Shown: positions 21,274 through 32,061, counted from the stretch's first letter. The stretch is DNA of 64,000 nucleotides from Lentzea terrae (GCF_003265345.1 NZ_QFWW01000003.1:62001-126000), one strand, 5' to 3'. Notes: generated by a model not told the origin, from the sequence alone. Made by a program: numbers and translations.

Positions 21274-22227
21274 TCAGGTCACTGCTGCCTCAACCGCGTC
21301 GACGGCGGCAGCGAGGTCCTCCACCCGCTCGGCCGGCGCCGTGACCACCCCGCGTCGCCATCCCGGCCCGCCCACGAACAACCGCACCTGCTGCCGGGTG
21401 CGCGGCAGAGCGGTCAGCACGCCGGGATCCGCGTACCGGGGCAGCTGCGCCCACAACACCACGGCCGAGGGCGCGGTCCGGCGCACCGCGGCTGCCAAGG
21501 CGTCCACCGGCAACGCTGCCCCGAGCTGCCGCACGACGACACCGCGCTGCGCCAGCTCAGCGGCCAGCGGGTAGAGCGGAAGGTTGTGCCTCTCCTCCGG
21601 CATGCACGCCAGCAGCACGGGCCGATGGTTGCGCCCGAGAGTGACGAGCGGTGTCGCGCGCACGAACGAAGCGAGCACGCACTCGTTCAACAGGTGCTCG
21701 ACCTCAACGCCGGCACCGGACAGCTGCCACCGCGCGGCGACGGCGGTCAGCACCGGACGCACGACCTCGTTCCAGGTCGCGATCACCCCGTCGGACGCGA
21801 GCGCGTCGGCGAGCATGCCCTGCACTGCGATGGAGTCCATCGCGAGCGCCGCTCGGCCGAGGCCGCGCGCCAATCGAGACGCTCCGGCCAATTTCAGCCC
21901 GCGACCGCCACCCGTTGGTGCGACGGGAACCTCGCCGTGCGTCATCGAGGATTTTGAGTCCAAAGCGAAACGGGCCGCCTCGGCCGATGACGCGCCACGA
22001 AGAAGAGCGCGCTGCATCAATTCCAGGCGAGCCACGTCGCGTGGGCCGTATTTGCGGTGCCGCCCGACCGTGTGGCCGCTCGGGCCGAGCCCGTAGCGGC
22101 GGTCCCACGTGCGAAGGGTGGCGGGAGCCACGCCGAGTCGCCTGGCCACCGCGGCCACTGAGAGAAGGGGCTCACTCGTGTGACTACCGGCAGATCTGTG
22201 CTCCGGCTGGGTCATCACGAGAGCCAT
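21274..22227 (-). CDS. MerR-type regulator with CarH/LitR-like B12-binding region
   Basis: This 317-residue regulator has an N-terminal MerR winged helix (about 20-75: LLSVAAVARRLGVAPATLRTWDRRYG). The C-terminal part resembles the cobalamin-binding module of CarH/LitR photoreceptors: Trp167 and Glu177-His178 form the Wx9EH motif that senses adenosylcobalamin, and His214 in PEERHNLPLYPL corresponds to the presumed axial ligand. The classical DxHxxG B12 motif is absent. If functional it would be a B12-dependent light sensor that releases DNA on illumination. It is divergent from whiB3 (168-bp spacer). DNA-binding role secure; light sensing is inference. Confidence 0.8.
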   Translation of the reverse strand: MALVMTQPEHRSAGSHTSEPLLSVAAVARRLGVAPATLRTWDRRYGLGPSGHTVGRHRKYGPRDVARLELMQRALLRGASSAEAARFALDSKSSMTHGEVPVAPTGGGRGLKLAGASRLARGLGRAALAMDSIAVQGMLADALASDGVIATWNEVVRPVLTAVAARWQLSGAGVEVEHLLNECVLASFVRATPLVTLGRNHRPVLLACMPEERHNLPLYPLAAELAQRGVVVRQLGAALPVDALAAAVRRTAPSAVVLWAQLPRYADPGVLTALPRTRQQVRLFVGGPGWRRGVVTAPAERVEDLAAAVDAVEAAVT

Positions 22228-22395
22228 GTTCCGTTCACCTCATCCGGGCGGCAACTCCGGGCGGTGAGTGATCGAACACGCGTGTCGTCACCCATCAGTT
22301 GATTTGGGTCTTCAGCCTCTTGAACAAGTTTTGACGCGGTTCTACGGTGGATCATCGTTAAGCCGAATGGAGCAGTCGTCACGGAGGCGGTCTCG

Positions 22396-22692
22396 ATGGC
22401 GGACACCCGAAGGCTCCCCGGTCCCAACGCAGATCTGTGGGACTGGCAGATGCGCGGTTCGTGCCGGGGCATGGACAGCGCGTTCTTCTTCCACCCGGAC
22501 GGCGAACGGGGCCCCGCGAGATCCCGCCGGGAAGCTCGAGCCAAGGCGGTCTGCCTCGCCTGCCCGGTGCTGGAGATGTGCCGCAAACACGCGCTCGCCG
22601 TGCAGGAACCATATGGAATTTGGGGCGGGCTCTCGGAATCGGAGCGTGACCACATCATCAAGGCGCGCAAGCGCCAGTTGGCAATCGTTTAA
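22396..22692 (+). CDS. whiB3: WhiB-family iron-sulfur transcription factor (WhiB3/WhiD)
   Basis: This 98-residue protein has the four [4Fe-4S] cysteines Cys23, Cys53, Cys56 and Cys62 (C-x29-C-x2-C-x5-C) and the GIWGG turn (74-78), then a basic C-terminal tail (KARKRQ). WhiB proteins bind the primary sigma factor and respond to redox or NO. The position beside groEL1 and near bldM/sigD matches whiB3 of mycobacteria and whiD of Streptomyces. The Shine-Dalgarno GGAGG precedes ATG 22396. Confidence 0.95.
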   Translation: MADTRRLPGPNADLWDWQMRGSCRGMDSAFFFHPDGERGPARSRREARAKAVCLACPVLEMCRKHALAVQEPYGIWGGLSESERDHIIKARKRQLAIV

Positions 22693-22693
22693 A

Positions 22694-22732
22694 AAGAAAC
22701 GGGCGACACCTCGGAGGTGCCGCCCGTTTCTT
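22694..22732. terminator. Bidirectional terminator, whiB3/groEL1
   Basis: Arms 22694-22710 and 22716-22732 (AAGAAACGGGCG with CGCCCGTTTCTT) pair with one mismatch. A and T runs at either end suit termination of both convergent genes. Confidence 0.85.
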
Positions 22733-22745
22733 CGAGTTCAAAAAC

Positions 22746-24371
<1,626 letters not shown>

Positions 24372-24399
24372 TTACCTCAAAGCCTCTCTGAATGGCGAA

Positions 24400-24434
24400 A
24401 CGCCCCGGAAACCCCGGATGGGGCGCCGGGGCGT
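24400..24434 (-). terminator. Intercistronic hairpin groES-groEL1
   Basis: ACGCCCCGG (24400-24408) pairs with CCGGGGCGT (24426-24434). It sits between groES and groEL1 and could attenuate or process the dicistronic message. Confidence 0.5.
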
Positions 24435-24453
24435 CACATGACAGCCGAGCGTC

Positions 24454-24747
24454 TTAGTTGACGACGGCCAGCACGTCGCGAGCGGAGAGGATCAGGTACT
24501 CCTCGCCGTTGTACTTGACCTCGGTGCCGCCGTACTTCGAGTAGATGACGACGTCGCCGACGGCAACGTCGACCGGGATGCGGTTGCCCTTGTCGTCGAT
24601 GCGGCCGGGGCCGACCGCGAGGACCTTGCCCTCCTGGGGCTTCTCCTTCGCGGTGTCCGGGATCACGAGGCCGGAGGCAGTGGTCGTCTCGGCCTCGGAG
24701 GCCTGAACGACGATCTTGTCCTCGAGCGGCTTGATGTTCACGCTCAC
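24454..24747 (-). CDS. groES: 10-kDa co-chaperonin GroES
   Basis: GroES (97 residues) caps GroEL. It contains [10 protein letters not shown], the mobile-loop region [17 protein letters not shown] and the [15 protein letters not shown] end. GTG 24747 is chosen because GGAGGT lies 7 nt upstream and the family begins with [10 protein letters not shown]; a longer frame starting 15 bp upstream is less likely. A perfect CIRCE element sits about 95 bp upstream. Confidence 0.97.
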   Translation of the reverse strand: MSVNIKPLEDKIVVQASEAETTTASGLVIPDTAKEKPQEGKVLAVGPGRIDDKGNRIPVDVAVGDVVIYSKYGGTEVKYNGEEYLILSARDVLAVVN

Positions 24748-24841
24748 CGGGATGACCTCCACGGGTCGTTGGCAGGTTTCGTTGTTACGGCTCCTGCCAC
24801 CCCGCCGTCGCGGGGGTCGGGGCGGTGCTGGTGCCGTGCAA

Positions 24842-24868
24842 TTGGCACTCTACCCATGAGAGTGCCAA
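24842..24868. promoter_or_regulatory. CIRCE operator (HrcA site)
   Basis: TTGGCACTC (24842-24850), a 9-nt spacer and GAGTGCCAA (24860-24868) form a perfect CIRCE inverted repeat upstream of groES. HrcA should repress groES-groEL1 here until heat shock. It also lies 53 bp from the divergent phoD start. Confidence 0.95.
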
Positions 24869-24920
24869 CCCTTCAACGAGACCCCCGAACCACTCACCCG
24901 GTGGGAGCCGTATTCCAGGC

Positions 24921-26426
24921 ATGCCCACCTTGACCCGCCGCACGCTGCTGCTCGCCGGCGTGGCGGGAGTCACAGCGCTCTCGGCCGCCGCGTCCGCCCG
25001 GCCGGCAGACCCTTTCACACTCGGCGTGGCCTCGGGCGACCCGGCACCCGACGGGGTGGTGCTGTGGACCCGGCTGGCCCCTGAACCGCTCGCGGAGGAC
25101 GGGCTCGGCGGCATGCCGAACCGCCCGGCCGAGGTCCTATGGCAGGTCGCCCACGACGACCGTTTCACCAAGATCGTCCAGCAGGGTTCCACCACGGCTC
25201 GACCAGAAGAAGGCCACAGCGTCCACGTCGAGTTGGCCGGGCTGGCGCCGGGACGCGAGTACTTCTACCGCTTCTCCGCGCTCGGGCACCTCTCCCGGAC
25301 GGGCCGCACCCGCACCACGCCCGCCCCCGGCGCGCTGGAGGTGCCGCTCACGATGGCCTTCGCGTCGTGCGCGCAGTACGAACACGGCTACTTCACGGCG
25401 TACCGCAGGCTCGCGGAGGACGAGCCCGACCTGGTGTTGCACCTCGGCGACTACACCTACGAGTACGAGGCCGGCCTCCACAAGTCGCCGAACGGCATCG
25501 CCCGCCACATCGAGGGCCCCACGACCGTGACGCTCGCCGACTGCCGCCGCCGCCAAGCCCAGTACAAGGCCGACCCGGACCTGCAGGAAGCGCACGCCGC
25601 CGCACCCTGGGCCGTGGTGTGGGACGACCACGAGATCGCCAACAACTGGGCGGGCCTGCAGCCGGACACACCGCAGGAGGATTTCGCCCACCGCAGGGCA
25701 GCGGCGTTCCAGGCGTACTACGAGAACATGCCGATCCGCAGGTCACCACGGCTGTACCGGCGGATCCGGTGGGGCTCGCTGGCCACGTTCCACATGCTCG
25801 ACACCCGGCAGTACCGCAGCGACCAGGCCTGCGGGGACGGGTTGCAGCTCTGCCCGGAACGGCTCGCTCCCGACCGCACGATGCTCGGCGACCAGCAAGA
25901 AGAGTGGCTGCTCAACGGCTTCCGCGAGGCATCGGCGCGCTGGGACGTCCTCGGCCAGCAGGTGTTCTTCTCGCAGTACGACTACATCCCCGGTGACGTC
26001 GACAAGTTCCTGCTGGACGCGTGGGACGGCTACGTCGCCTCGCGCGATCGGATCGTGGCCAGGTTCGCGGACGTCCGAAACCCGGTCGTGCTCACCGGAG
26101 ACGTGCACGCGGCCTGGGGCGCCGAGATCAAGCAGCGCTGGGACGACGCGTCGTCGAAGACCCTCGCGACCGAACTGGTGACCACGTCGATCTCCGCGGG
26201 AGGCGACGGCTCGGAGGAGTACGAGGAAACGGGAGCGTGGCTGCGCGAGAACCCGCACGTGAAGTACTTCAACAACCGGCGCGGGTACACGCTGACCAGG
26301 TTCACGCCCGATGAGCTGCGCACGGACTTCCGCGGGCTCGACTACGTGACGCGGCCGGGTTCGCCCGTCCACACGAAAGCGTCGTTCGCCGTGGAGGACC
26401 GAGTTCCAGGGCTTCACAGGCTTTAG
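24921..26426 (+). CDS. phoD: Alkaline phosphatase D family protein, Tat-exported
   Basis: This 501-residue protein begins with a twin-arginine signal (TRRTLLLAGVAG, Arg6-Arg7), so it is exported folded. An N-terminal PhoD domain (DPFTLGVASGDP) leads to the catalytic domain, with FASCAQYEHGY, VLHLGDYTYEYE, VWDDHEIANNW and VVLTGDVHAAW, which carry the Fe/Ca ligands. PhoD enzymes hydrolyse phosphodiesters and phosphomonoesters, often under phosphate limitation; no Pho box was identified. A close paralogue follows directly, probably by tandem duplication. Confidence 0.93.
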   Translation: MPTLTRRTLLLAGVAGVTALSAAASARPADPFTLGVASGDPAPDGVVLWTRLAPEPLAEDGLGGMPNRPAEVLWQVAHDDRFTKIVQQGSTTARPEEGHSVHVELAGLAPGREYFYRFSALGHLSRTGRTRTTPAPGALEVPLTMAFASCAQYEHGYFTAYRRLAEDEPDLVLHLGDYTYEYEAGLHKSPNGIARHIEGPTTVTLADCRRRQAQYKADPDLQEAHAAAPWAVVWDDHEIANNWAGLQPDTPQEDFAHRRAAAFQAYYENMPIRRSPRLYRRIRWGSLATFHMLDTRQYRSDQACGDGLQLCPERLAPDRTMLGDQQEEWLLNGFREASARWDVLGQQVFFSQYDYIPGDVDKFLLDAWDGYVASRDRIVARFADVRNPVVLTGDVHAAWGAEIKQRWDDASSKTLATELVTTSISAGGDGSEEYEETGAWLRENPHVKYFNNRRGYTLTRFTPDELRTDFRGLDYVTRPGSPVHTKASFAVEDRVPGLHRL

Positions 26427-26472
26427 GGGAAACGTTCACCTGACATCCACCCTGGTGGGTGAAGGTCTCACC

Positions 26473-27996
26473 ATGACTCGAGTGACGCGACGCGCACTCC
26501 TCATCGGGGGACTTGCGCTCACCACCGTCGGCGCGGGGTCGGATCGCCTCTCCGACCCGTTCACTCTCGGCGTCGCATCCGGCGACCCGACCTACGACGG
26601 CGTGGTCCTGTGGACGCGCCTGGCACCCACACCGCTCGCGGAGGACGGCATGGGCGGCATGCCGTCCCGCGTCGTCCAGGTGAAGTGGGAGATCGCACTG
26701 GACGAGCGGTTCCGGCTGGTCGTCCGCCGCGGCACCGCCCACGCCCGGCCCGAGTTCGGGCACAGCGTCCACGTGGACGTGCGCGGTCTGCTGCCCGGCC
26801 GCGAGTACTTCTACCGCTTCTCCGCGGAGGGGCACATTTCGAGGACCGGCCGCACGCGCACCGCGTTGGCTCCGTGGGCGATCGGCAGCGGGCTCACGAT
26901 GGCGTTCGCGTCCTGCTCGCAGTTCGAACACGGCTACTTCACCGCGTACCGGCGGATGGCCGAGGACCAGCCGGACCTGATCCTGCACCTCGGCGACTAC
27001 CAGTACGAGTACAAGAAGGGCGTCTACGTGGCGCCGGGCGGCAACCCGCGTGACCACGAGGGCCCGGAGACCGAGACGCTCGCCAACTACCGCCAGCGGC
27101 ACGCGCAGTACAAGTCGGACCTCGACCTCCAGGAAGCGCACGCCGTGGCGCCCTGGTCGGTCGTGTGGGACGACCACGAGATCGACAACAACTGGGCCGA
27201 CGAGATCTACGAGAAGCCGGAGATCCCGCAGCCGAACTTCCTGAAGCGCCGCGAGGCCGCTTTCCAGGCCTACTACGAGAACATGCCGATCAGGAACAAG
27301 CCGTCCGGCATCGATCTGCAGCTCTACCGCCGCGTTCAATGGGGCGGGCTCGCGAACTTCCACATGCTCGACACCCGGCAGTACCGCGACGACCAGGCCT
27401 GTGGCGACGGGCTCAAGACGTGCCCGGAGCGGCTCGACCCGACGCGGTCGATCACCGGTGCGGCGCAGGAGAAGTGGCTGCTGGACGGTCTCAAGCGCTC
27501 GCGAGCGCGTTGGGACGTGTTGGGGCAGCAGGTGTTCTTCTCGCAGCTGGACTTCACGCCGGGTGCGGGCGAACGCAACAACATGGACGCGTGGGACGGC
27601 TACGCGGCCAACCGCGACCGTGTCGTTGCCGGGTTCCGCGACACGCGCAACACGGTGGTGCTGACCGGTGACGTGCACGCCGCGTGGGCTGCGGACATCA
27701 AGGAGCGCTGGAACGACTCGTCGTCGCGGACGATCGGCACCGAGCTCGTGTCGACGTCGATCACGTCTGGCGGCGACGGTTCGGAAGAGCGCCCGGAGAC
27801 GCCGGCGGTCCTCGCGGAGAACCCGCACGTGAAGTACTTCAACAACCGGCGCGGGTACGTGCGCACCAAGTTCACCGCACGCGAGGTGCGGGCGGACTTC
27901 CGTGCGCTCGACTACGTGCAGAAGCCCGGAGCTCCCGTCACCACGAAGGCTTCCTTCGTGATCGAAGACCGGAACCCCGGGCTCAACCGCGTCTGA
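26473..27996 (+). CDS. phoD: Second alkaline phosphatase D paralogue, Tat-exported
   Basis: This 507-residue protein has the same layout as its upstream neighbour: a Tat signal (VTRRALLIGGLA), DPFTLGVASGDPTYDG, FASCSQFEHGY, HLGDYQYEY, VWDDHEIDNNW and VVLTGDVHAAW. A small insertion (EIYEKPEIPQPN) follows the DHE motif. ATG 26473 has GAAGG 7 nt upstream. The gap to the first copy is 46 bp, so they may form an operon. The 3' end abuts the convergent tsaD gene without a spacer. Confidence 0.93.
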   Translation: MTRVTRRALLIGGLALTTVGAGSDRLSDPFTLGVASGDPTYDGVVLWTRLAPTPLAEDGMGGMPSRVVQVKWEIALDERFRLVVRRGTAHARPEFGHSVHVDVRGLLPGREYFYRFSAEGHISRTGRTRTALAPWAIGSGLTMAFASCSQFEHGYFTAYRRMAEDQPDLILHLGDYQYEYKKGVYVAPGGNPRDHEGPETETLANYRQRHAQYKSDLDLQEAHAVAPWSVVWDDHEIDNNWADEIYEKPEIPQPNFLKRREAAFQAYYENMPIRNKPSGIDLQLYRRVQWGGLANFHMLDTRQYRDDQACGDGLKTCPERLDPTRSITGAAQEKWLLDGLKRSRARWDVLGQQVFFSQLDFTPGAGERNNMDAWDGYAANRDRVVAGFRDTRNTVVLTGDVHAAWAADIKERWNDSSSRTIGTELVSTSITSGGDGSEERPETPAVLAENPHVKYFNNRRGYVRTKFTAREVRADFRALDYVQKPGAPVTTKASFVIEDRNPGLNRV

Positions 27997-29052
27997 TCAG
28001 AGGATCTGGACCGTGCTGACCGGAAGGCCCGGCGTGGTCGAGATGTCCATCGGGGACGGCTTGGCGCCCGCCGCGACGAGGTGGGCGCCGAGCGCCGCGA
28101 TCATCGCGCCGTTGTCGGTGCAGAGGCGGGGCCTCGGCACGCGCAGCTCGATGCCCGCCTCGGCACAGCGTTCGGCGGCCAGACCGCTCAGCCGCGAGTT
28201 CGCCGCGACGCCGCCGGAGATCACCAGTGTGTCGACCTTGAGGTCCTTCGCGGCCCGGATCGCCTTGGCGGTCAGCACGTCCGCGACGGCCTCCTGGAAC
28301 GACGCGGCGACGTCGGCCAGCGGAATCTCCTCGCCGGCCCGTTCGGCGCGCTCGACCCAGCGGGCGACCGAGGTCTTCAGGCCGGAGAACGAGAAGTCGT
28401 ACTTCGCGTCCCGCGGGCCGGTGAGGCCGCGCGGGAAGGCGATCGCGCAGCCGTTGCCCTGCTTGGCGAGCTTGTCGATGGGCGGGCCGCCGGGGTAGGG
28501 CAGGTCGAGCAGCCGCGCGACCTTGTCGTACGCCTCGCCCGCCGCGTCGTCCACGGTGGACCCGATCTCGGTGATCGAGTTCGCCAGGCCGCCCTCCACG
28601 AGCAGCAGCTGCGAGTGGCCGCCGGAGACCAGCAGTGCGAGGCAGCGGCTCGGCAACGGGCCGTGCTGCAGCGTGTCGGCGGCGACGTGGCCGGCCAGGT
28701 GGTTCACGCCGTAGAGCGGCTTGCCCAGCGCGGCGGCGTAGGCCTTCGCGGCGGACACGCCGACCAGCAGCGCACCGGCGAGACCGGGGCCCGCGGTGAC
28801 GGCGATGGAGTGGATCTGGGAGAGCTCGACACCGGACGCGTCCAGGGCGCGGCGCATGGTCGGGACCAGCGCTTCGAGGTGCGCACGAGAGGCGACCTCC
28901 GGCACGACGCCGCCGAAGCGCGCGTGCTCCTCGACGCTGGAGGCGACCTCGTCGGCGAGCAGTTCGAGCGAGCCGTCCGGACCGAGGCGGACGATGCCGA
29001 AGCCCGTCTCGTCGCACGAGCTCTCGATGCCGAGAATGAGCCTGTCAGACAC
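27997..29052 (-). CDS. tsaD: tRNA N6-threonylcarbamoyltransferase TsaD
   Basis: TsaD (351 residues) transfers threonylcarbamoyl to A37 of ANN-decoding tRNAs. It starts [16 protein letters not shown]. The metal-binding VNHLAGH motif, the [10 protein letters not shown] segment and the [14 protein letters not shown]-site region are intact. GTG 29052 gives the family N-terminus and overlaps the rimI stop by 8 bp. It acts with TsaB and TsaE, both encoded nearby. Confidence 0.96.
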   Translation of the reverse strand: MSDRLILGIESSCDETGFGIVRLGPDGSLELLADEVASSVEEHARFGGVVPEVASRAHLEALVPTMRRALDASGVELSQIHSIAVTAGPGLAGALLVGVSAAKAYAAALGKPLYGVNHLAGHVAADTLQHGPLPSRCLALLVSGGHSQLLLVEGGLANSITEIGSTVDDAAGEAYDKVARLLDLPYPGGPPIDKLAKQGNGCAIAFPRGLTGPRDAKYDFSFSGLKTSVARWVERAERAGEEIPLADVAASFQEAVADVLTAKAIRAAKDLKVDTLVISGGVAANSRLSGLAAERCAEAGIELRVPRPRLCTDNGAMIAALGAHLVAAGAKPSPMDISTTPGLPVSTVQIL

Positions 29053-29503
29053 TTTGAGCTGGCCTTCCCATCGTGTACGCGTCGGCACCCGACGGCTGGT
29101 AGTAGCGGCGGCGCAGGCCGAGGTGCTCGAAGCCGTGCGCCAGGTACAGGGCGATCGCGGGCTCGTTGTCCGTGCGGACCTCGAGGTAGACCGGCACGTT
29201 GAGCTCGTCCACGCGGGCGAGCAGGTCCTTCAGGAGCTTCTTGCCGACGCCCCTGCCCTGCCAGTGCCCGATCACCGCGATCGTGTGCACGCTGGCCTCG
29301 AACTCGCTCGCGGCGAGCCCCGCGTAGCCGATGAGCTCGTTGTCCGCGTAGGCACCGATGTAGTAGTTGCCGTTGTCGAGCTCGCTGTGGAACGCGTTCT
29401 CGCTCCACGGGTCCTCACCGGGGAACAACGCCAGCTCGATCTCGTGACACCTGGGCACGTCGGCGTGCTGCAGCGGCGCGAGCGTGACGGTGCCGGTGGT
29501 CAT
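29045..29503 (-). CDS. rimI: Ribosomal protein alanine acetyltransferase RimI
   Basis: This 152-residue GNAT acetyltransferase has the acetyl-CoA loop [13 protein letters not shown] and the C-terminal [17 protein letters not shown]. RimI acetylates the N-terminus of ribosomal protein S18 and possibly other proteins. It is embedded between tsaB (4-bp overlap) and tsaD (8-bp overlap), the usual actinobacterial order. Confidence 0.94.
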   Translation of the reverse strand: MTTGTVTLAPLQHADVPRCHEIELALFPGEDPWSENAFHSELDNGNYYIGAYADNELIGYAGLAASEFEASVHTIAVIGHWQGRGVGKKLLKDLLARVDELNVPVYLEVRTDNEPAIALYLAHGFEHLGLRRRYYQPSGADAYTMGRPAQSV

Positions 29504-30180
29504 GCCCTGGTCACCCGCTTGCGCCCGGTGGGCTCGACCGCGTCGGGCCGGCGCAGGTAGAGCGGGGTGAGCGCGGCCGGGCGGGCCTTGGCGAGCACCT
29601 CGGCGGCCGCGGCGGCGACGAGGCCCTCCGGCGTCGGGTGCTTCGCTTGGAGCAGCTCCAAGCCGAGGATCTCGTGATAGATCTCGGCGCCCTCACCAGT
29701 CGCGTGGTGCACGCCCAGCGTCGGCAGCTTCTCGGCGAGGTCCTGCGGGCGCTCGACGTGCGGGCCGTCGGTGCGGCGGCCGGCGGCGTCGTAGGCGGCC
29801 CAGTAGACCTCCTTGCGCCGGGCGTCGGTCGCGACGAGCAGCGGGTGGCCGCTGGCGGCGTCCTTGGCGATCGCGTCGGTGGTGGCCACCGGGTAGACCG
29901 GGCGGTTGAGGGCCTGGCCGAGCGCGGCTGCGGTGGCGAGGCCGACCCGCAGGCCGGTGAAGGGGCCGGGACCTGCGCCGACGACGATGGCGTCGAGGTC
30001 GGCGAACGTCTTGCCGGCCTCCGCGAGCGAGTCGCTGATGTGCGGGGTGAGCAGCTCGCCGTGCGCCTTGGCGTTGAGCGTCACCCGCTTCGCGAGCAGG
30101 CGCGGCGGGGAGTCTGGCGCGAGTTCGACCACACCGGCGGTGACTGCGGGGGTGGCCGTGTCGACGGCGAGCACTAGCAC
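29500..30180 (-). CDS. tsaB: tRNA t6A biosynthesis protein TsaB
   Basis: This 226-residue ASKHA-fold partner of TsaD starts LVLAVDTATPAVTAGVV and has GPGPFTGLRVG and VATDARRKEVYWA, all typical of TsaB. It dimerises with TsaD in the t6A complex. The start is GTG 30180; the tRNA-modification operon runs leftward from here. TACTCT 8 nt upstream may serve as -10. Divergent from matB. Confidence 0.95.
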   Translation of the reverse strand: MLVLAVDTATPAVTAGVVELAPDSPPRLLAKRVTLNAKAHGELLTPHISDSLAEAGKTFADLDAIVVGAGPGPFTGLRVGLATAAALGQALNRPVYPVATTDAIAKDAASGHPLLVATDARRKEVYWAAYDAAGRRTDGPHVERPQDLAEKLPTLGVHHATGEGAEIYHEILGLELLQAKHPTPEGLVAAAAAEVLAKARPAALTPLYLRRPDAVEPTGRKRVTRA

Positions 30181-30248
30181 GATTGTCCAGAGTAGTACGT
30201 GGTCGAACCCACACTTCCGATGCGTCCTCCAGCACCTCGTACGACGCT

Positions 30249-31604
30249 ATGTCCATGTTCGCTGAACCGAGTGACCGCGAGGCCCTGCGCTTCGGTGCGA
30301 AGTCCCTGACGTACGCCGAGCTGCATCAGGCGGCTGGGACGTTGGCGGAGCGGCTACGCGGGCACACACGGGTCGCGGTGTGGGCGACTTCAACGCTGGA
30401 GACCTGCGTTGCGGTCGTCGCGGGGCTGCTCGCGGGCGTGGCGATCGTGCCGCTCAACCCGAAGCTGGGTGAGCGCGAACTGGAGCACATCCTCGGCGAC
30501 AGCAAGCCCGACCTGGTGCTGCGCGACGAACCGATCGTGTTCGGCACACCGGGCGAGTTCCCGGTACCGGGTCCCGAGACTCCTGCCCTGGTCATCTACA
30601 CCTCCGGTACGACCGGACCGCCCAAGGGCGTGGTGCTGCCACGCCGGGCGCTGACCTCGAACATCGACTCGCTCGCCAAGGCGTGGCAGTGGACCGCCGA
30701 CGACGTCCTGGTGCACGGGCTGCCGTTGTTCCACGTGCACGGCCTGGGCATCGGCATCCTCGGCCCGCTCCGGCTCGGCGGCTCGGTGCGGCACGTGAAG
30801 TTCTCGCCGAAGGCCATCGGTCACGAGCTCGCGACCGGCGCCACGATGATGTTCGGCGTCCCGACGATGTACCACCGGATCGCCGAGGCGGTGGAGGCCG
30901 ACGGCGCTTTGGCCGACCAGTTCCGGAAGGCACGACTGTTGGTCTCGGGGTCCGCTGCGTTGCCGGCCAGCGACCACGAGCGGATCGCCAAGGCCACCGG
31001 GCAGGGCATCGTCGAGCGGTACGGGATGAGCGAGACGCTGATGAACGTCAGCGTGCGGTTCGACGGCGACCGCAGGCCCGGTGCGGTCGGGCTGCCGGTG
31101 GACGGCGTCGACGTGCAGGTGGTGGACGAGCAGGGCAACGACGTCGGCAGCGGCGCCATCGGGGAGATCGAGGTGCGCGGGCCGAACCTGTTCCTGGAGT
31201 ACCTGAACCGGCCCGACGCGACGGAAGCGGCGTTCCGGGACGGCTGGTTCTCCACCGGCGACATGGCGGTGCGCGACCCCGACGGGTACATCCGCATCGT
31301 CGGGCGCAGGGCCACCGACCTCATCAAGAGCGGTGGCTACAAGATCGGCGCGGGCGAGATCGAGAACGCCCTGCTGGAGCACCCGGCGGTGGCCGAGGTG
31401 GCGGTGACGGGCGAGCCGGACGACGACCTCGGCGAGCGGATCGTGGCATGGGTGGTGCCGGCGGGCGAAGCGCCGGAACCGACCGTGTTGGCCGACCACG
31501 TGGCGAAGCTGCTGGCGCCGCACAAGAGGCCGCGCGTGGTGCGTTATCTGGAAGCCTTGCCGCGCAACGAGATGGGCAAGGTGCTCAAGCGCGAGCTGTC
31601 CTGA
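30249..31604 (+). CDS. matB: Malonyl-CoA synthetase (MatB-like acyl-CoA ligase)
   Basis: This is a 451-residue adenylate-forming enzyme. The AMP motifs are YTSGTTGPPKGVVLPRRAL, VERYGMSETLMNVSVR and GWFSTGDMAVRDPDGYIRIVGR; the C-terminal catalytic Lys lies in RNEMGKVLKR. The RYGMSETLMN segment and the IKSGGYKIGAGEIEN stretch resemble Streptomyces MatB, which makes malonyl- or methylmalonyl-CoA from the free acid. Start ATG 30249 fits MatB; ATG 30255 is possible. Substrate choice is inferred from similarity. Confidence 0.88.
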   Translation: MSMFAEPSDREALRFGAKSLTYAELHQAAGTLAERLRGHTRVAVWATSTLETCVAVVAGLLAGVAIVPLNPKLGERELEHILGDSKPDLVLRDEPIVFGTPGEFPVPGPETPALVIYTSGTTGPPKGVVLPRRALTSNIDSLAKAWQWTADDVLVHGLPLFHVHGLGIGILGPLRLGGSVRHVKFSPKAIGHELATGATMMFGVPTMYHRIAEAVEADGALADQFRKARLLVSGSAALPASDHERIAKATGQGIVERYGMSETLMNVSVRFDGDRRPGAVGLPVDGVDVQVVDEQGNDVGSGAIGEIEVRGPNLFLEYLNRPDATEAAFRDGWFSTGDMAVRDPDGYIRIVGRRATDLIKSGGYKIGAGEIENALLEHPAVAEVAVTGEPDDDLGERIVAWVVPAGEAPEPTVLADHVAKLLAPHKRPRVVRYLEALPRNEMGKVLKRELS

Positions 31605-31608
31605 CAGG

Positions 31609-31641
31609 ACAGTCGCGGGGACGGCCCGTCCCCGCGACTGT
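31609..31641. terminator. Bidirectional terminator hairpin
   Basis: ACAGTCGCGGGGAC (31609-31622) pairs perfectly with GTCCCCGCGACTGT (31628-31641) around a GGCCC loop, between convergent matB and the repeat-protein gene. Confidence 0.8.
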
Positions 31642-31649
31642 TCCGGCGA

Positions 31650-31997
31650 TCAGCCAGCCGAGTTGCCGTTGCAGGCGACGTAGGACGGCGAGTGGTCGAC
31701 CGTGAGCAACTCCACCGGGCCGTTCCACTGCCACGGCAGCAAGCAGGCGTTGTTGGCGATGCTGATGTCCGAACCACCACCGGCGTGGTTGTCGTTGCAC
31801 GCGGCGTAGCCGGGCGCGTGGCCCTCGTGCAGCAGCGAGGCCGGACCGTTCCACTGCCACGGAGCGGCACACAGGTTGTCAGCGATGCTGATGCCGTGAC
31901 CGCCGGCGCGGCCCTCGTCGCCAGCGGAAGCGGGGGACGCGGCGACCAGCATGGCGCCACCGATGACAGCAGTCGCGACAAGCGTCTTCTTGATCAT
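31650..31997 (-). CDS. Secreted two-repeat Trp/Cys protein
   Basis: This 115-residue precursor has a classical signal peptide (cut after SPASA, residue 25). The mature part holds two 35-residue repeats (36-70 and 78-112), identical at 22 positions: ISIAxNxC, then PWQWNGP, then YxACNxN. Each repeat has two Cys, probably forming one disulfide. The size and repeat plan recall small hydrophobic cell-surface proteins such as chaplins, but the chaplin sequence is not present. No named family is recognised. It is flanked by the tsaE gene and a terminator and is monocistronic. Confidence 0.8.
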   Translation of the reverse strand: MIKKTLVATAVIGGAMLVAASPASAGDEGRAGGHGISIADNLCAAPWQWNGPASLLHEGHAPGYAACNDNHAGGGSDISIANNACLLPWQWNGPVELLTVDHSPSYVACNGNSAG

Positions 31998-32061
31998 GCG
32001 AGAGTCATCGGCCGGTCACGCTCTGTCCTTTACGGACCATCACCCCATGCGTTGCACAACA

